Below are positions 44,571 through 53,134 of a stretch of DNA of 64,000 nucleotides, in pieces. Location: assembly GCF_038051985.1 (NCBI RefSeq), contig NZ_CP150291.1, forward strand, positions 1,240,001-1,304,000. Direction: 5' to 3'. Source of the DNA: Solibacillus sp. FSL H8-0523 (lineage in GTDB: Bacteria; Bacillota; Bacilli; Bacillales_A; Planococcaceae). Below the pieces are notes generated by a model that saw only the letters and a list, made by a program, of their open reading frames with translations, was not told where the DNA came from and did not search any database. Position numbers and translations under genes: made by a program. Every line of letters starts with the position of its first letter. The stretch's first letter is position 1.

Positions 44571-45764
44571 ATGAAACAATTGTTAGCAAACCGTGTAAAA
44601 ACATTAACACCATCAACAACTTTAGCGATTACAGCTAAAGCGAAAGAGCTGAAAGAGCAAGGGATTGATGTGATCGGTCTTGGAGCTGGCGAACCAGACT
44701 TCAACACACCAGAAAACATTTTAAATGCCGCTAAAAAGTCAATGGATGCAGGTCTTACAAAGTATACGCCAGCAGGTGGTTTACCGGTATTAAAGAAAGC
44801 AATCATTGATAAGTTGGCGCGCGACAACAACCTTACATATCAAGCAAATGAAATTTTAGTTGGTGTTGGTGCAAAGCATGTACTGTATACATTGTTCCAA
44901 GTGATTTTAGATGAGGGCGATGAAGTAATCATCCCAATTCCATACTGGGTGTCTTACCCAGAGCAAGTGAAGTTAGCGGGCGGTGTACCAGTTCATGTAG
45001 AAGGTACAGCAGAGCAAGGCTACAAAATTACAGCTGCTCAGTTACGTGATGCGGTTACAGAGAAAACGAAAGCGGTTATTATTAACTCGCCTTCAAATCC
45101 ATCTGGTATGATTTACTCAAAAGAAGAGTTAGCTGAATTAGCAGCAGTAGCAGAAGAAAAAGATATTTTAATCGTTTCAGATGAAATTTATGAAAAGCTT
45201 GTTTACAATGGAGTAGAACATTATTCAATTGCACAGCTTTCAGAAGAAGTTAAAGCGCGTACAATCGTTGTCAACGGTGTTGCAAAATCGCATTCAATGA
45301 CAGGCTGGCGTATTGGTTACGCTGCTGGCGACAAAACAATCATCAATGCAATGACGGACTTAGCGTCTCACTCTACATCAAATGCAACAACGACAGCTCA
45401 ACATGCAACAGTAGAAGCTTATAATGGCTCTCAAGAGGCAGTTGAAATGATGCGTCAAGCGTTTGAATCTCGTTTAGAGGCAATTTTCCCGAAATTAGCA
45501 GCGATTCCTGGTTTCAAAGTATTAAAGCCACAAGGGGCATTCTACTTATTACCGGACGTTTCAGAAGCGGCAGCAAAAACAGGTTACGCATCTGTAGATG
45601 ATTTTGCAAGTGCATTATTAACAGAAGCAAACGTAGCAGTAATCCCAGGCTCAGGCTTTGGTGCACCTACCACAATGCGTTTATCGTATGCAACATCATT
45701 AGAATTATTAGAAGAAGCAGTAAATCGTATCGAAAACTTTGTGAAATCAAAGTGGCAAGATTAA
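44571..45764 (+). CDS. aspB: Aspartate aminotransferase
   Basis: This class I PLP aminotransferase interconverts aspartate and oxaloacetate with glutamate and 2-oxoglutarate. The PLP lysine is in G-V-A-K-S-H-S-M-T-G-W-R-I-G-Y; I-N-S-P-S-N-P-S-G and S-D-E-I-Y-E are also present. The ATG 8 bases after AGAGGAGA is preferred to one 6 bases earlier. The 397 residues are typical. It supplies aspartate to the adjacent asnS and to the panD and dapB pathways in this window. Confidence 0.96.
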   Translation: MKQLLANRVKTLTPSTTLAITAKAKELKEQGIDVIGLGAGEPDFNTPENILNAAKKSMDAGLTKYTPAGGLPVLKKAIIDKLARDNNLTYQANEILVGVGAKHVLYTLFQVILDEGDEVIIPIPYWVSYPEQVKLAGGVPVHVEGTAEQGYKITAAQLRDAVTEKTKAVIINSPSNPSGMIYSKEELAELAAVAEEKDILIVSDEIYEKLVYNGVEHYSIAQLSEEVKARTIVVNGVAKSHSMTGWRIGYAAGDKTIINAMTDLASHSTSNATTTAQHATVEAYNGSQEAVEMMRQAFESRLEAIFPKLAAIPGFKVLKPQGAFYLLPDVSEAAAKTGYASVDDFASALLTEANVAVIPGSGFGAPTTMRLSYATSLELLEEAVNRIENFVKSKWQD

Positions 45765-45795
45765 TTTAGCTGCGGCTTAAGTTTTGGAGGATCTT

Positions 45796-47091
45796 ATGAA
45801 AAAAATTATGATTAAAGATATGCCTCAGCATATCGGTGAAACAGTCAAAATCGGTGCTTGGTTAGCAAACAAACGTGCTAGCGGTAAAATGGCATTCTTA
45901 CAATTACGTGATGGCTCAGGCTTCGCGCAAGGCGTTGTTGTAAAAGAAGAAGTAGGCGAAGAACTATTTGCAGTAGCTAAAGGGATGACGCAAGAAACGT
46001 CAATGTACATTATTGGTGAAGTAAAAGTAGATGAGCGTAATTCATTCGGTGCCGAGTTAAACGTAACAGGTATCGAAGTAATTCACGCGGCAACAGACTT
46101 CCCAATCACACCAAAAGAACACGGTACAGAGTTCTTAATGGACAACCGTCATCTTTGGTTACGTTCTCGTAAACAACACGCAGTTATGAAAGTGCGTAAC
46201 GAAATTATTCGTGCAACTTACGAATTCTTTAACGAAAACGGCTTCACAAAAATGGATCCACCAATTTTAACGGGTTCAGCGCCAGAAGGTACTTCAGAGC
46301 TATTCGCAACTAAATACTTTGATGAAGATGCTTACCTATCTCAATCAGGTCAGCTATACATGGAAGCTGCTGCAATGGCACAAGGCCGTGTATTCTCATT
46401 CGGTCCTACATTCCGTGCAGAAAAATCAAAAACACGTCGTCACTTAATCGAGTTTTGGATGATCGAGCCAGAAATGGCATTCGTAGAGTTTGAAGAAAAC
46501 TTAGAAGTGCAAGAGCAATACGTGTCGCATTTAGTGCAATCTGTATTGAAAAACTGTAAATTAGATTTAGAGCGTTTAGGACGCGATACGTCTAAATTAG
46601 AGCAAATTCAAGCACCATTCCCACGTATTTCTTACGATGATGCGATCAAGTTCTTACACGAACAAGGTTTTGATGATATTCAGTGGGGCGATGACTTCGG
46701 TGCACCACACGAAACAGCAATTGCTAATCACTACGACAAGCCTGTATTCATTACATGCTACCCAGTAGGCATCAAGCCATTCTACATGCAACCACACCCA
46801 GAGCGTGATGATGTTGTATTATGTGCGGACTTAATCGCACCAGAAGGCTACGGCGAAATTATCGGTGGTTCTGAGCGTATTCATGATTATGATTTATTAA
46901 AATCACGTTTAGAAGAACACGGTCTTTCAATGGACGCTTATGCTTGGTACTTAGAATTACGTAAACAAGGTTCAGTACCTCACTCAGGCTTCGGTCTTGG
47001 TTTAGAACGTACAGTGGCTTGGATTTCAGGGACGGAACATATCCGTGAAACGATTCCATTCCCACGTTTATTAAACCGTCTGTATCCATAA
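45796..47091 (+). CDS. asnS: Asparaginyl-tRNA synthetase
   Basis: Class IIb aminoacyl-tRNA synthetase charging tRNA-Asn. The N-terminal OB fold (about 1-105) has G-A-W-L-A-N-K-R; motif 2 is [11 protein letters not shown]; motif 3 is G-F-G-L-G-L-E-R. At 431 residues it has normal length. The ATG follows GGAGG by 5 bases. There is no T-box leader upstream, so it is read from the aspB message, which lies 31 bases upstream. A GC-rich hairpin without a clear T run follows it. Confidence 0.97.
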   Translation: MKKIMIKDMPQHIGETVKIGAWLANKRASGKMAFLQLRDGSGFAQGVVVKEEVGEELFAVAKGMTQETSMYIIGEVKVDERNSFGAELNVTGIEVIHAATDFPITPKEHGTEFLMDNRHLWLRSRKQHAVMKVRNEIIRATYEFFNENGFTKMDPPILTGSAPEGTSELFATKYFDEDAYLSQSGQLYMEAAAMAQGRVFSFGPTFRAEKSKTRRHLIEFWMIEPEMAFVEFEENLEVQEQYVSHLVQSVLKNCKLDLERLGRDTSKLEQIQAPFPRISYDDAIKFLHEQGFDDIQWGDDFGAPHETAIANHYDKPVFITCYPVGIKPFYMQPHPERDDVVLCADLIAPEGYGEIIGGSERIHDYDLLKSRLEEHGLSMDAYAWYLELRKQGSVPHSGFGLGLERTVAWISGTEHIRETIPFPRLLNRLYP

Positions 47092-47208
47092 GACGAACAG
47101 CGTATTCGCGCTCGTCAAAACATTGCTAAAATAAATGAAATAATACACGAAGCGTCCGGCCAATCCCCGGGCGCTTTGTCGTTACGATAGACTAGGGGGA
47201 TTCAGTGT

Positions 47209-47943
47209 ATGAACAATCAATTTAATCGAATCCGCGTTTGGACAGAGCAAAAACAAATTACCGTACCACAGCTATTTTTTAAGCATTACACGGAAATGAA
47301 TATTCAAGATGATGAAGCATTAATCGTGCTCCATTTAATTGCGTTCGCGCAAGAAGGTGTGGATTTCCCAACGCCGAATGATTTAGTCGCACGGACAAAT
47401 TTTCAATTGGTGGCAATTAGTCAAAACTTGCAGCGTTTAATGCAAAAAGGCTATGTTGAAATTTCGCAAAGTACAGATGATTCAGGCCGTATTGTTGAGA
47501 AATATTCACTTTCTCCGTTGTGGGAACGTCTACTTGATTTGCTGCAATCAAAGGAAATGCAAAGCCAAGTGAAAACGCAAAAAATCGATGAGGCGAGAAT
47601 TTTCCAATTGTTTGAGCAGGAATTAGGACGCCTCCTTTCGCCAATTGAAATTGAAACGATTGGCATGTGGATGGACATTGATCATCACTCACCGGAAGTG
47701 ATTAAAGCGGCACTAAAAGAGGCGGTTCTTGCGAGTAAGGTAAGTCTGCGTTATGTGGACCGTATTTTAATTGAGTGGAAAAAGAAAAATATTAAAACAT
47801 TGGCACAAATTGAGCAGCATAGTGAGCAGTATCGTAAGCACACGATGCAGCCACCTGTGCAACGTCAGCAACACAATCCGCCACAACAAGCACCACAAAC
47901 AAAAAAAGCGCCATTCTACAACTGGTTAGAAGAACGCGAATAA
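47209..47943 (+). CDS. dnaD: DNA replication initiation protein DnaD
   Basis: Firmicute primosome protein that acts with DnaA and DnaB in loading the helicase at oriC and restarts. The N-terminal winged-helix DnaD domain (about 1-115) and the C-terminal DnaB_2/YdhI-type domain (about 128-195) with I-G-M-W-M-D are visible. A flexible Q/P-rich tail follows, and the end is K-A-P-F-Y-N-W-L-E-E-R-E, a typical DnaD terminus. It is directly upstream of nth, as in B. subtilis. Confidence 0.94.
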   Translation: MNNQFNRIRVWTEQKQITVPQLFFKHYTEMNIQDDEALIVLHLIAFAQEGVDFPTPNDLVARTNFQLVAISQNLQRLMQKGYVEISQSTDDSGRIVEKYSLSPLWERLLDLLQSKEMQSQVKTQKIDEARIFQLFEQELGRLLSPIEIETIGMWMDIDHHSPEVIKAALKEAVLASKVSLRYVDRILIEWKKKNIKTLAQIEQHSEQYRKHTMQPPVQRQQHNPPQQAPQTKKAPFYNWLEERE

Positions 47944-47959
47944 GAGGGGAGAAGCGCGC

Positions 47960-48619
47960 ATGTTAACAAAAGCGAAATGGCTTGAATTTTTAGATACAAT
48001 GGACGACATGTATCCAGATGCACACTGTGAGTTAGTACACGACAATCCGTTTGAATTAACGATTGCGACACTTCTTTCAGCACAGTGTACGGATGTACTG
48101 GTAAACAAAGTAACGAAGGATTTATTCCAAAAATATAAAACACCGCACGATTATTTAGCTGTGCCACTAGAAGAGCTACAAAATGATATTCGTTCCATTG
48201 GGTTATACCGCAACAAGGCGAAGAACATTCAGCTGTTATGTATGCGTGTGTTAACGGAGTATGATGGCCAGATTCCAGCATCACGTGAGGAACTCGTTAC
48301 ATTACCTGGTGTTGGACGAAAGACGGCGAACGTAGTGCTATCGGTCGCATTTGATGTACCTGCGATGGCCGTGGATACACATGTAGAACGCGTAACAAAG
48401 CGTTTAGGGCTATGTCGCTGGAAAGATAATGTGCTTGAAGTGGAAGAAACAATCATGAAGAAAACGCCGATTGAGCGCTGGAGTCGTGCGCATCATCAAA
48501 TTATTTTCTTTGGGCGTTATCATTGTAAAGCGCAAAACCCAGGCTGCGGGAAATGTCCGTTACTTTCTGATTGCCGAGAAGGTCAAAAGCGTTTGAAAAA
48601 AGGTTTGGTGAACGTATGA
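47960..48619 (+). CDS. nth: Endonuclease III
   Basis: Bifunctional DNA glycosylase/AP lyase removing oxidised pyrimidines. The helix-hairpin-helix L-P-G-V-G-R-K-T contains catalytic Lys121; Asp139 lies in A-V-D-T-H-V. The [4Fe-4S] ligands C189, C196, C199 and C205 show the exact C-x6-C-x2-C-x5-C spacing. The 219 residues are normal. Its stop codon overlaps the next start (ATGA). Confidence 0.97.
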   Translation: MLTKAKWLEFLDTMDDMYPDAHCELVHDNPFELTIATLLSAQCTDVLVNKVTKDLFQKYKTPHDYLAVPLEELQNDIRSIGLYRNKAKNIQLLCMRVLTEYDGQIPASREELVTLPGVGRKTANVVLSVAFDVPAMAVDTHVERVTKRLGLCRWKDNVLEVEETIMKKTPIERWSRAHHQIIFFGRYHCKAQNPGCGKCPLLSDCREGQKRLKKGLVNV

Positions 48620-48960
48620 TTTTAGTGAAAAAAGAGATGATTTCAAAAGAACGTGTGGATGCGTGGTTTCTTGAGTGGGAACGTTTACGTGAGGAAATCC
48701 ACGCTGCACACGAGCTTCGCGACGGTTCTGCGTTAGCGGTTATGTTAGAAGGGATTACGCATTTTGAACAACTGTTAATCGACAGCGCGGAAACCGAACA
48801 AGCATTTTCTACCGCGGCAGAGTATGAGTTGATGCCAATTAACGGTATGGAGCGTTTAGGGTTTATTAAAATGCGTCCCGCGCAATATGCGTGCTATCGT
48901 CAGTTAGATGAGCTATATAAGGAAACGAAGAAGCGTTGTGCGCGACTACGTTTGAAATAA
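48616..48960 (+). CDS. ypoC: YpoC family protein
   Basis: Small cytoplasmic protein of 114 residues found between nth and ponA in Bacillales; function unknown. The segment N-G-M-E-R-L-G-F-I-K-M-R-P-A-Q-Y is the recognisable part. The ATG overlapping the nth stop is chosen because GGTG lies just upstream and lengths then agree; a longer frame reaching back into nth is possible but unlikely. It ends at a strong bidirectional terminator. Confidence 0.8.
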   Translation: MILVKKEMISKERVDAWFLEWERLREEIHAAHELRDGSALAVMLEGITHFEQLLIDSAETEQAFSTAAEYELMPINGMERLGFIKMRPAQYACYRQLDELYKETKKRCARLRLK

Positions 48961-48961
48961 C

Positions 48962-49005
48962 AAAAGGCTAAGCAGGAGAATTGATCTCGCTGCTTAGCCT
49001 TTTTT
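48962..49005. terminator. Bidirectional terminator between ypoC and ponA
   Basis: AAAAGGCTAAGCAG pairs perfectly with CTGCTTAGCCTTTT, with T runs on both strands. It serves the two convergent genes. Confidence 0.95.
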
Positions 49006-49012
49006 ATGTTAT

Positions 49013-51673
49013 TTATTCCCGATCATCATCGATAGAGTCATCCTCTGTCGGTGGTGGAGTAGGTTGTGTAGGTTCTGTTGGTGTTGGATTCGGCTCTGGC
49101 TCTGGTTCTGGTTCAACGGTGTTGCCATTACCATTTCCGTTATTCGAACCTCCATTGCCATTGTTCCCGTTGTTCCCGTTGTCACTCGGATTTTCTGGTT
49201 GACCTGGAGTTGATGGGTTTTCCGAATTATCATTCGGATCTACCGGCTCAATCGGTTCTACTTCGATTGGATCCCCTTCAACAAATAATGTCGCGGATAC
49301 AGGATCACTACGTAAATCTCCAGAAATCGCGGTTACTGTAAAGGTATATGTTTTCCCTTTTTCGATGCCCGGAATTTGAAGCACTGTTGAACTTGTAATT
49401 GTAACAACGCTTGATGCGCCGCCCTCAACGCCCATTGACACTTCGTATGTGACAGGGTCAGTAGTTTCTCCCTCAGCGTTTGCTAACGAAGGGTGTGACC
49501 AAGTTAAGTCTGCAAGTTGCGACACTTCATTGAATGTAGCGGAAAGGCCTGTTGGTGCAGCTAGTGTTTGTGGAACGTGCGCCTCTGAATATTGAGAAGG
49601 CTGCGTTCCTCTTACGAATAGCTCGGTGCTACGTAAATTTGATGGCGTGTAGCTGCTTGCTAATTGTAATGGGTTCGATCCGATTACAATCTCTGCTGAT
49701 ACAACCGAATTTGGTTGTTTAAATGATGACGCTGGGTTGTGCTGGTTTAAATCTGTCATAATTGATTTGAATAAATATTGTGGCATCCAACGCTCATCCC
49801 ATGTTGTAATGGCATCTTGACGCTTCGTGTAACCGCCCCAAATTGCAATCGAGTAGTTCGTTGAATAGCCGGCAAACCAACTATCCGGTACGGAACCGCT
49901 CTTAAGGTTATATTTACTAAATTCGTCTGATGAATAGTTGGTTGTTCCCGTTTTCCCTGCGATATCCACACCTGCTACAGCAGCACGTGGGGCAGAGGCG
50001 TTACGTTTGTTACTTACGACATCACGTAAAATGTCTGTCACCATATATGCTGTGTAATCGCTCATCGCAAGTGTTGGTTCAGATTTATAAGATTTTGATG
50101 TTTTACCATCACGGAACACGATTTTTGTAATCGAGTGTGCATCATGATACGTCCCGTTATTACCAAATGCCGCATAAGATGCCGCCATTTGAACTGGAGA
50201 CATTGTGACATGACCTCCACCGATTGCATCTGATTCTACTAAATTATCCGTTTCAATGCCTAGGTTAGCGATAAATTTCTTTGCACGATCTACGCCGACT
50301 TCTTTAAATGTTTTTACAGCTGGGATGTTACGAGATGCATACAGTGCTTCACGCGCTGTCATTGCCCCTAAGTACTTGCTATCCCAGTTTGTAATCACTT
50401 GTTTTGAGCCTGTATAGTTCATTGGCTCATCGACTAATGTTTCACCTGTCGACCAATTTAAATATTCAATGGCTGGACCGTAGTCGATTAACGGTTTGAT
50501 AGTTGAACCAGGTGAACGTGTTTGTAAATCATACGCATGGTTGTAATTAAATTCACCAGTATAGTTACGTCCGCCACCGATTGCGCGAATTTCACCCGTT
50601 TGTGTATCAAGTACTGCAACCCCTGCCTGAATGTTTTCTGTTGGGAAGTTGCTGTCGTTGTTCATCATATTTTCAACGATTGTTTGTGCTTGTGGGTCAA
50701 GTGTTGTGTAAACTTTAATACCTTCTGCCAGTAAATCTCCGTCACCGTTTTCTTCAAGCTCTGATAAGGCAACATCTAAAAATGCAGGGTATTTTGTTTC
50801 AAGATTCGCAACACGTTGCTCTTCTGGAATTAACCCAGCTACAATGTCTTCGGCTTTTGCTTCTTTTGCTTTTGCCTCGGTAATTTTCCCATGCTGAACC
50901 ATTAATGAAAGCACGATATTACGACGCTTTTCTGCGCGATCTGGCTTTTTGTATGGGTTAAAGTTATTTGGACTTTGTGGCATCCCTGCTAATTGAGCAG
51001 ACTCTGCTAAAGTTAATTCGCTTAACTCTTTACCGTAAAATTCTTTTGCCGCTGTTCCGAAGCCGTATACACGACCGGACATTAATACTTTATTAAAGTA
51101 CATTTCAAAAATTTCTTCTTTAGAATAGTTACGTTCTAATTGAATCGCTAACCATGCTTCTTGTGCTTTACGCTCTAGTTTCTTTTCATTCGTAAAGAAC
51201 GAGTTTTTCACAACTTGCTGTGTAATTGTACTCGCTCCTTGTGCACCATAACCGTCACGCAGGTTGGCAATGACCGCGCCACCTAAACGCCAAACATCTA
51301 GACCAAAGTGCTCGAAGAAACGAACGTCTTCTGTAGCAGTAATCGCATCAATCATTTGCTGTGGAATGTCTTCATATTTCACATATTGGCGGGTTTGCGC
51401 TCCGATTGTTGCGAATAACTCCCCGTTCACATCATAAAACTCTGAAGATACTGGATCTTTTAATAGCTCTTCGTCTAATTCGGGCGCATTACTCACGTAG
51501 TAGCCAAATAGTGCCGCGCCACTTGCTAAGCCCAATACCCCTAAAAGAACAATGGTTAAGAGGCTACGTTTCACCCATTTACCAGTAGTTGTTTTATTTT
51601 TTGTTTTCTTTGCTTTTTGTTGTTGTTGACGTTCACGTTTAATTTCCTCACGTGTTCTTCTTTTTTCTGTCAC
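49013..51673 (-). CDS. ponA: Class A penicillin-binding protein 1 (transglycosylase/transpeptidase)
   Basis: Bifunctional peptidoglycan synthase: short basic cytoplasmic tail, one membrane helix (about 38-60), a GT51 glycosyltransferase domain with A-T-E-D-V-R-F-F-E-H-F-G, and a transpeptidase domain with S-T-I-K and K-T-G-T. A fibronectin-III-like domain (P-T-G-L-S-A-T-F to T-F-T-V-T-A) follows, then an Asn/Gly-, Pro/Glu- and acidic-rich tail of about 90 residues. The GTG start preceded by GAGGAGA is chosen; an ATG 27 bases upstream lies inside recU and before that ribosome site. It is co-transcribed behind recU. Confidence 0.95.
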   Translation of the reverse strand: MTEKRRTREEIKRERQQQQKAKKTKNKTTTGKWVKRSLLTIVLLGVLGLASGAALFGYYVSNAPELDEELLKDPVSSEFYDVNGELFATIGAQTRQYVKYEDIPQQMIDAITATEDVRFFEHFGLDVWRLGGAVIANLRDGYGAQGASTITQQVVKNSFFTNEKKLERKAQEAWLAIQLERNYSKEEIFEMYFNKVLMSGRVYGFGTAAKEFYGKELSELTLAESAQLAGMPQSPNNFNPYKKPDRAEKRRNIVLSLMVQHGKITEAKAKEAKAEDIVAGLIPEEQRVANLETKYPAFLDVALSELEENGDGDLLAEGIKVYTTLDPQAQTIVENMMNNDSNFPTENIQAGVAVLDTQTGEIRAIGGGRNYTGEFNYNHAYDLQTRSPGSTIKPLIDYGPAIEYLNWSTGETLVDEPMNYTGSKQVITNWDSKYLGAMTAREALYASRNIPAVKTFKEVGVDRAKKFIANLGIETDNLVESDAIGGGHVTMSPVQMAASYAAFGNNGTYHDAHSITKIVFRDGKTSKSYKSEPTLAMSDYTAYMVTDILRDVVSNKRNASAPRAAVAGVDIAGKTGTTNYSSDEFSKYNLKSGSVPDSWFAGYSTNYSIAIWGGYTKRQDAITTWDERWMPQYLFKSIMTDLNQHNPASSFKQPNSVVSAEIVIGSNPLQLASSYTPSNLRSTELFVRGTQPSQYSEAHVPQTLAAPTGLSATFNEVSQLADLTWSHPSLANAEGETTDPVTYEVSMGVEGGASSVVTITSSTVLQIPGIEKGKTYTFTVTAISGDLRSDPVSATLFVEGDPIEVEPIEPVDPNDNSENPSTPGQPENPSDNGNNGNNGNGGSNNGNGNGNTVEPEPEPEPNPTPTEPTQPTPPPTEDDSIDDDRE

Positions 51674-51674
51674 G

Positions 51675-52334
51675 TTATTTCTCCTCACTTTCACACACAT
51701 TGATGTCTGTGATTATTGCATCCACTGCTTTTAAATAATCGAGGCGAGGCAAGTAGCCTTCCTTAAGTTCGATAGCCTCGTTTTCAAAAATAGTGAACGG
51801 AATCGATTTTCTACCACCGCTGTCCATCGCGTCATAGAATCGTGCCACAAGGTTATATGATACGACAAAATTCCGGCGAAGCGTACTAAAACGCACAATG
51901 AAAAATGCTATTCCACGCTGGTGGAGAACTGATTTCATGTGTTCCATTTGGTGTGGATGGATGTTTTTTAATGGAAAGGATGTTTTTTTATCGGTTTCCT
52001 TCGCTTCAAAATCAATGTAATAGCCATTATACACACCATTGTAATCCGTCGTAGAAGGTGTTCGGAAATAGGCCTCACGAATGACCGCTGCACTTCTTGC
52101 CGGATAATCTACTTTGACGATTTGAATGGGAACAGGTTTCTTGTGTATATTTGCCAATTTTTGCTGTAAATAAAACATGTTTGTTTCATTTAAATCATCT
52201 TCCAAGCTTTTTCCACGGTTACTGTACGAAACATCCGCTTTTTTCGTCCCTTTAGGTGGCGGTGTTTTTGCCTGCATTGGCGCTTCTTTTTTCTCACCAA
52301 CGTATAGCTTGCCATTTGGATAACGAATGACCAT
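51675..52334 (-). CDS. recU: Holliday junction resolvase RecU
   Basis: Nuclease that resolves Holliday junctions and modulates RecA. The 219-residue protein has the catalytic region S-T-T-D-Y-N-G-V-Y-N-G-Y-Y-I-D-F-E-A-K-E-T with the key aspartate and E-x-K, and the typical N-terminus Y-P-N-G-K. AAGGTGATT precedes the ATG on the minus strand. It is upstream of ponA, separated by two bases, as in other Bacillales. Confidence 0.96.
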   Translation of the reverse strand: MVIRYPNGKLYVGEKKEAPMQAKTPPPKGTKKADVSYSNRGKSLEDDLNETNMFYLQQKLANIHKKPVPIQIVKVDYPARSAAVIREAYFRTPSTTDYNGVYNGYYIDFEAKETDKKTSFPLKNIHPHQMEHMKSVLHQRGIAFFIVRFSTLRRNFVVSYNLVARFYDAMDSGGRKSIPFTIFENEAIELKEGYLPRLDYLKAVDAIITDINVCESEEK

Positions 52335-52518
52335 GGAATCACCTTCTTTCTTCTGAAAAAATCATACATACCTAGTTTACCATAAAGAAACTAGTACAAA
52401 ATAATTTTAATAAAAGGAAACGAAATCACACAACTTATAGCGAATTATCACTAGTTTTGTCGGTTAGAAAGGAATTAGACACGCACTCTCGAATGTTATC
52501 GGAAAAAGGAGGGAAGCG

Positions 52519-52716
52519 ATGAAAAAAATTGCAGCAATCATTCAGCAAATTGAATTAGCCCAAAATTTGCTTACACTTCAATGTGAGAAACAGTGTCTAC
52601 AACTTTCACAACACTATTTGTTAAGCGTCCTGGCTGTTTATCAAAAAGTTAGCGTAGCAGAAATCAGTGGTCAAGTAAAGAATACACGTTCGCATATGAG
52701 TAGTACAAATGATTAG
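52519..52716 (+). CDS. Hypothetical protein, 65 residues
   Basis: Not recognised. A very good ribosome site, AAAGGAGGG, lies 6 bases before the ATG. The product is a small helical protein with two cysteines (C-E-K-Q-C) and no membrane segment. It is divergent from recU and precedes yppE. The 184-base gap to recU shows no clear -10/-35 pair. Confidence 0.5.
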   Translation: MKKIAAIIQQIELAQNLLTLQCEKQCLQLSQHYLLSVLAVYQKVSVAEISGQVKNTRSHMSSTND

Positions 52717-52765
52717 AATTTGTTACACTAAACGAAAAATGAGCTTTTACGTTGAGGTGTAGACA

Positions 52766-53134
52766 ATGCAATTAATAGATGAAACGAAACAACTAGTACA
52801 AGAATGTGAAAATTGTTTAACACGTTTTCAAAAAATGCGTGATGAGGACCGCGAGCCAGACTTTTTTAATGAAGTAAAACCGCACGCAGATGTCGTTCAT
52901 GCGCAATTAAAAAGTTGGCAGCAACATGCGAGTAAATGGATTACAACAACAGGACCAAAAAATTTATATGTACAACAAATTGACCATGCAGCTGATGCAA
53001 TGGAGCAATTTGTTGTGCAGTCTTTTTATAAAGGAACGAGCAAAAAACGTTTCATTCAATCGATTCAGTCTACGATTTATACACTTAGTTTAGTCGTACG
53101 AAAAATAGAGGAAGGTGAAGCGGATGCTCAGTAA
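52766..53134 (+). CDS. yppE: YppE family protein (DUF1798)
   Basis: Small helical-bundle protein of 122 residues, conserved in Bacillales; function unknown. D-F-F-N-E-V-K-P in the first half and Q-S-F-Y-K-G-T-S-K-K-R-F near the end fit the family. GAGGTG precedes the ATG. It overlaps mrfA by 11 bases, so it is in the same transcript as the mitomycin repair genes. Confidence 0.82.
   Translation: MQLIDETKQLVQECENCLTRFQKMRDEDREPDFFNEVKPHADVVHAQLKSWQQHASKWITTTGPKNLYVQQIDHAADAMEQFVVQSFYKGTSKKRFIQSIQSTIYTLSLVVRKIEEGEADAQ

Noticed and set aside
45765-45795. T-box leader expected for an aminoacyl-tRNA synthetase (asnS)
   Set aside because: The gap is only 31 bases with no room for a T-box, and no T-box sequence is seen upstream of aspB either.
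49009-49233. Short frames on both strands across the ponA tail
   Set aside because: They result from the low-complexity Asn/Gly/Pro/Glu codons of the PBP1 tail read in other frames.
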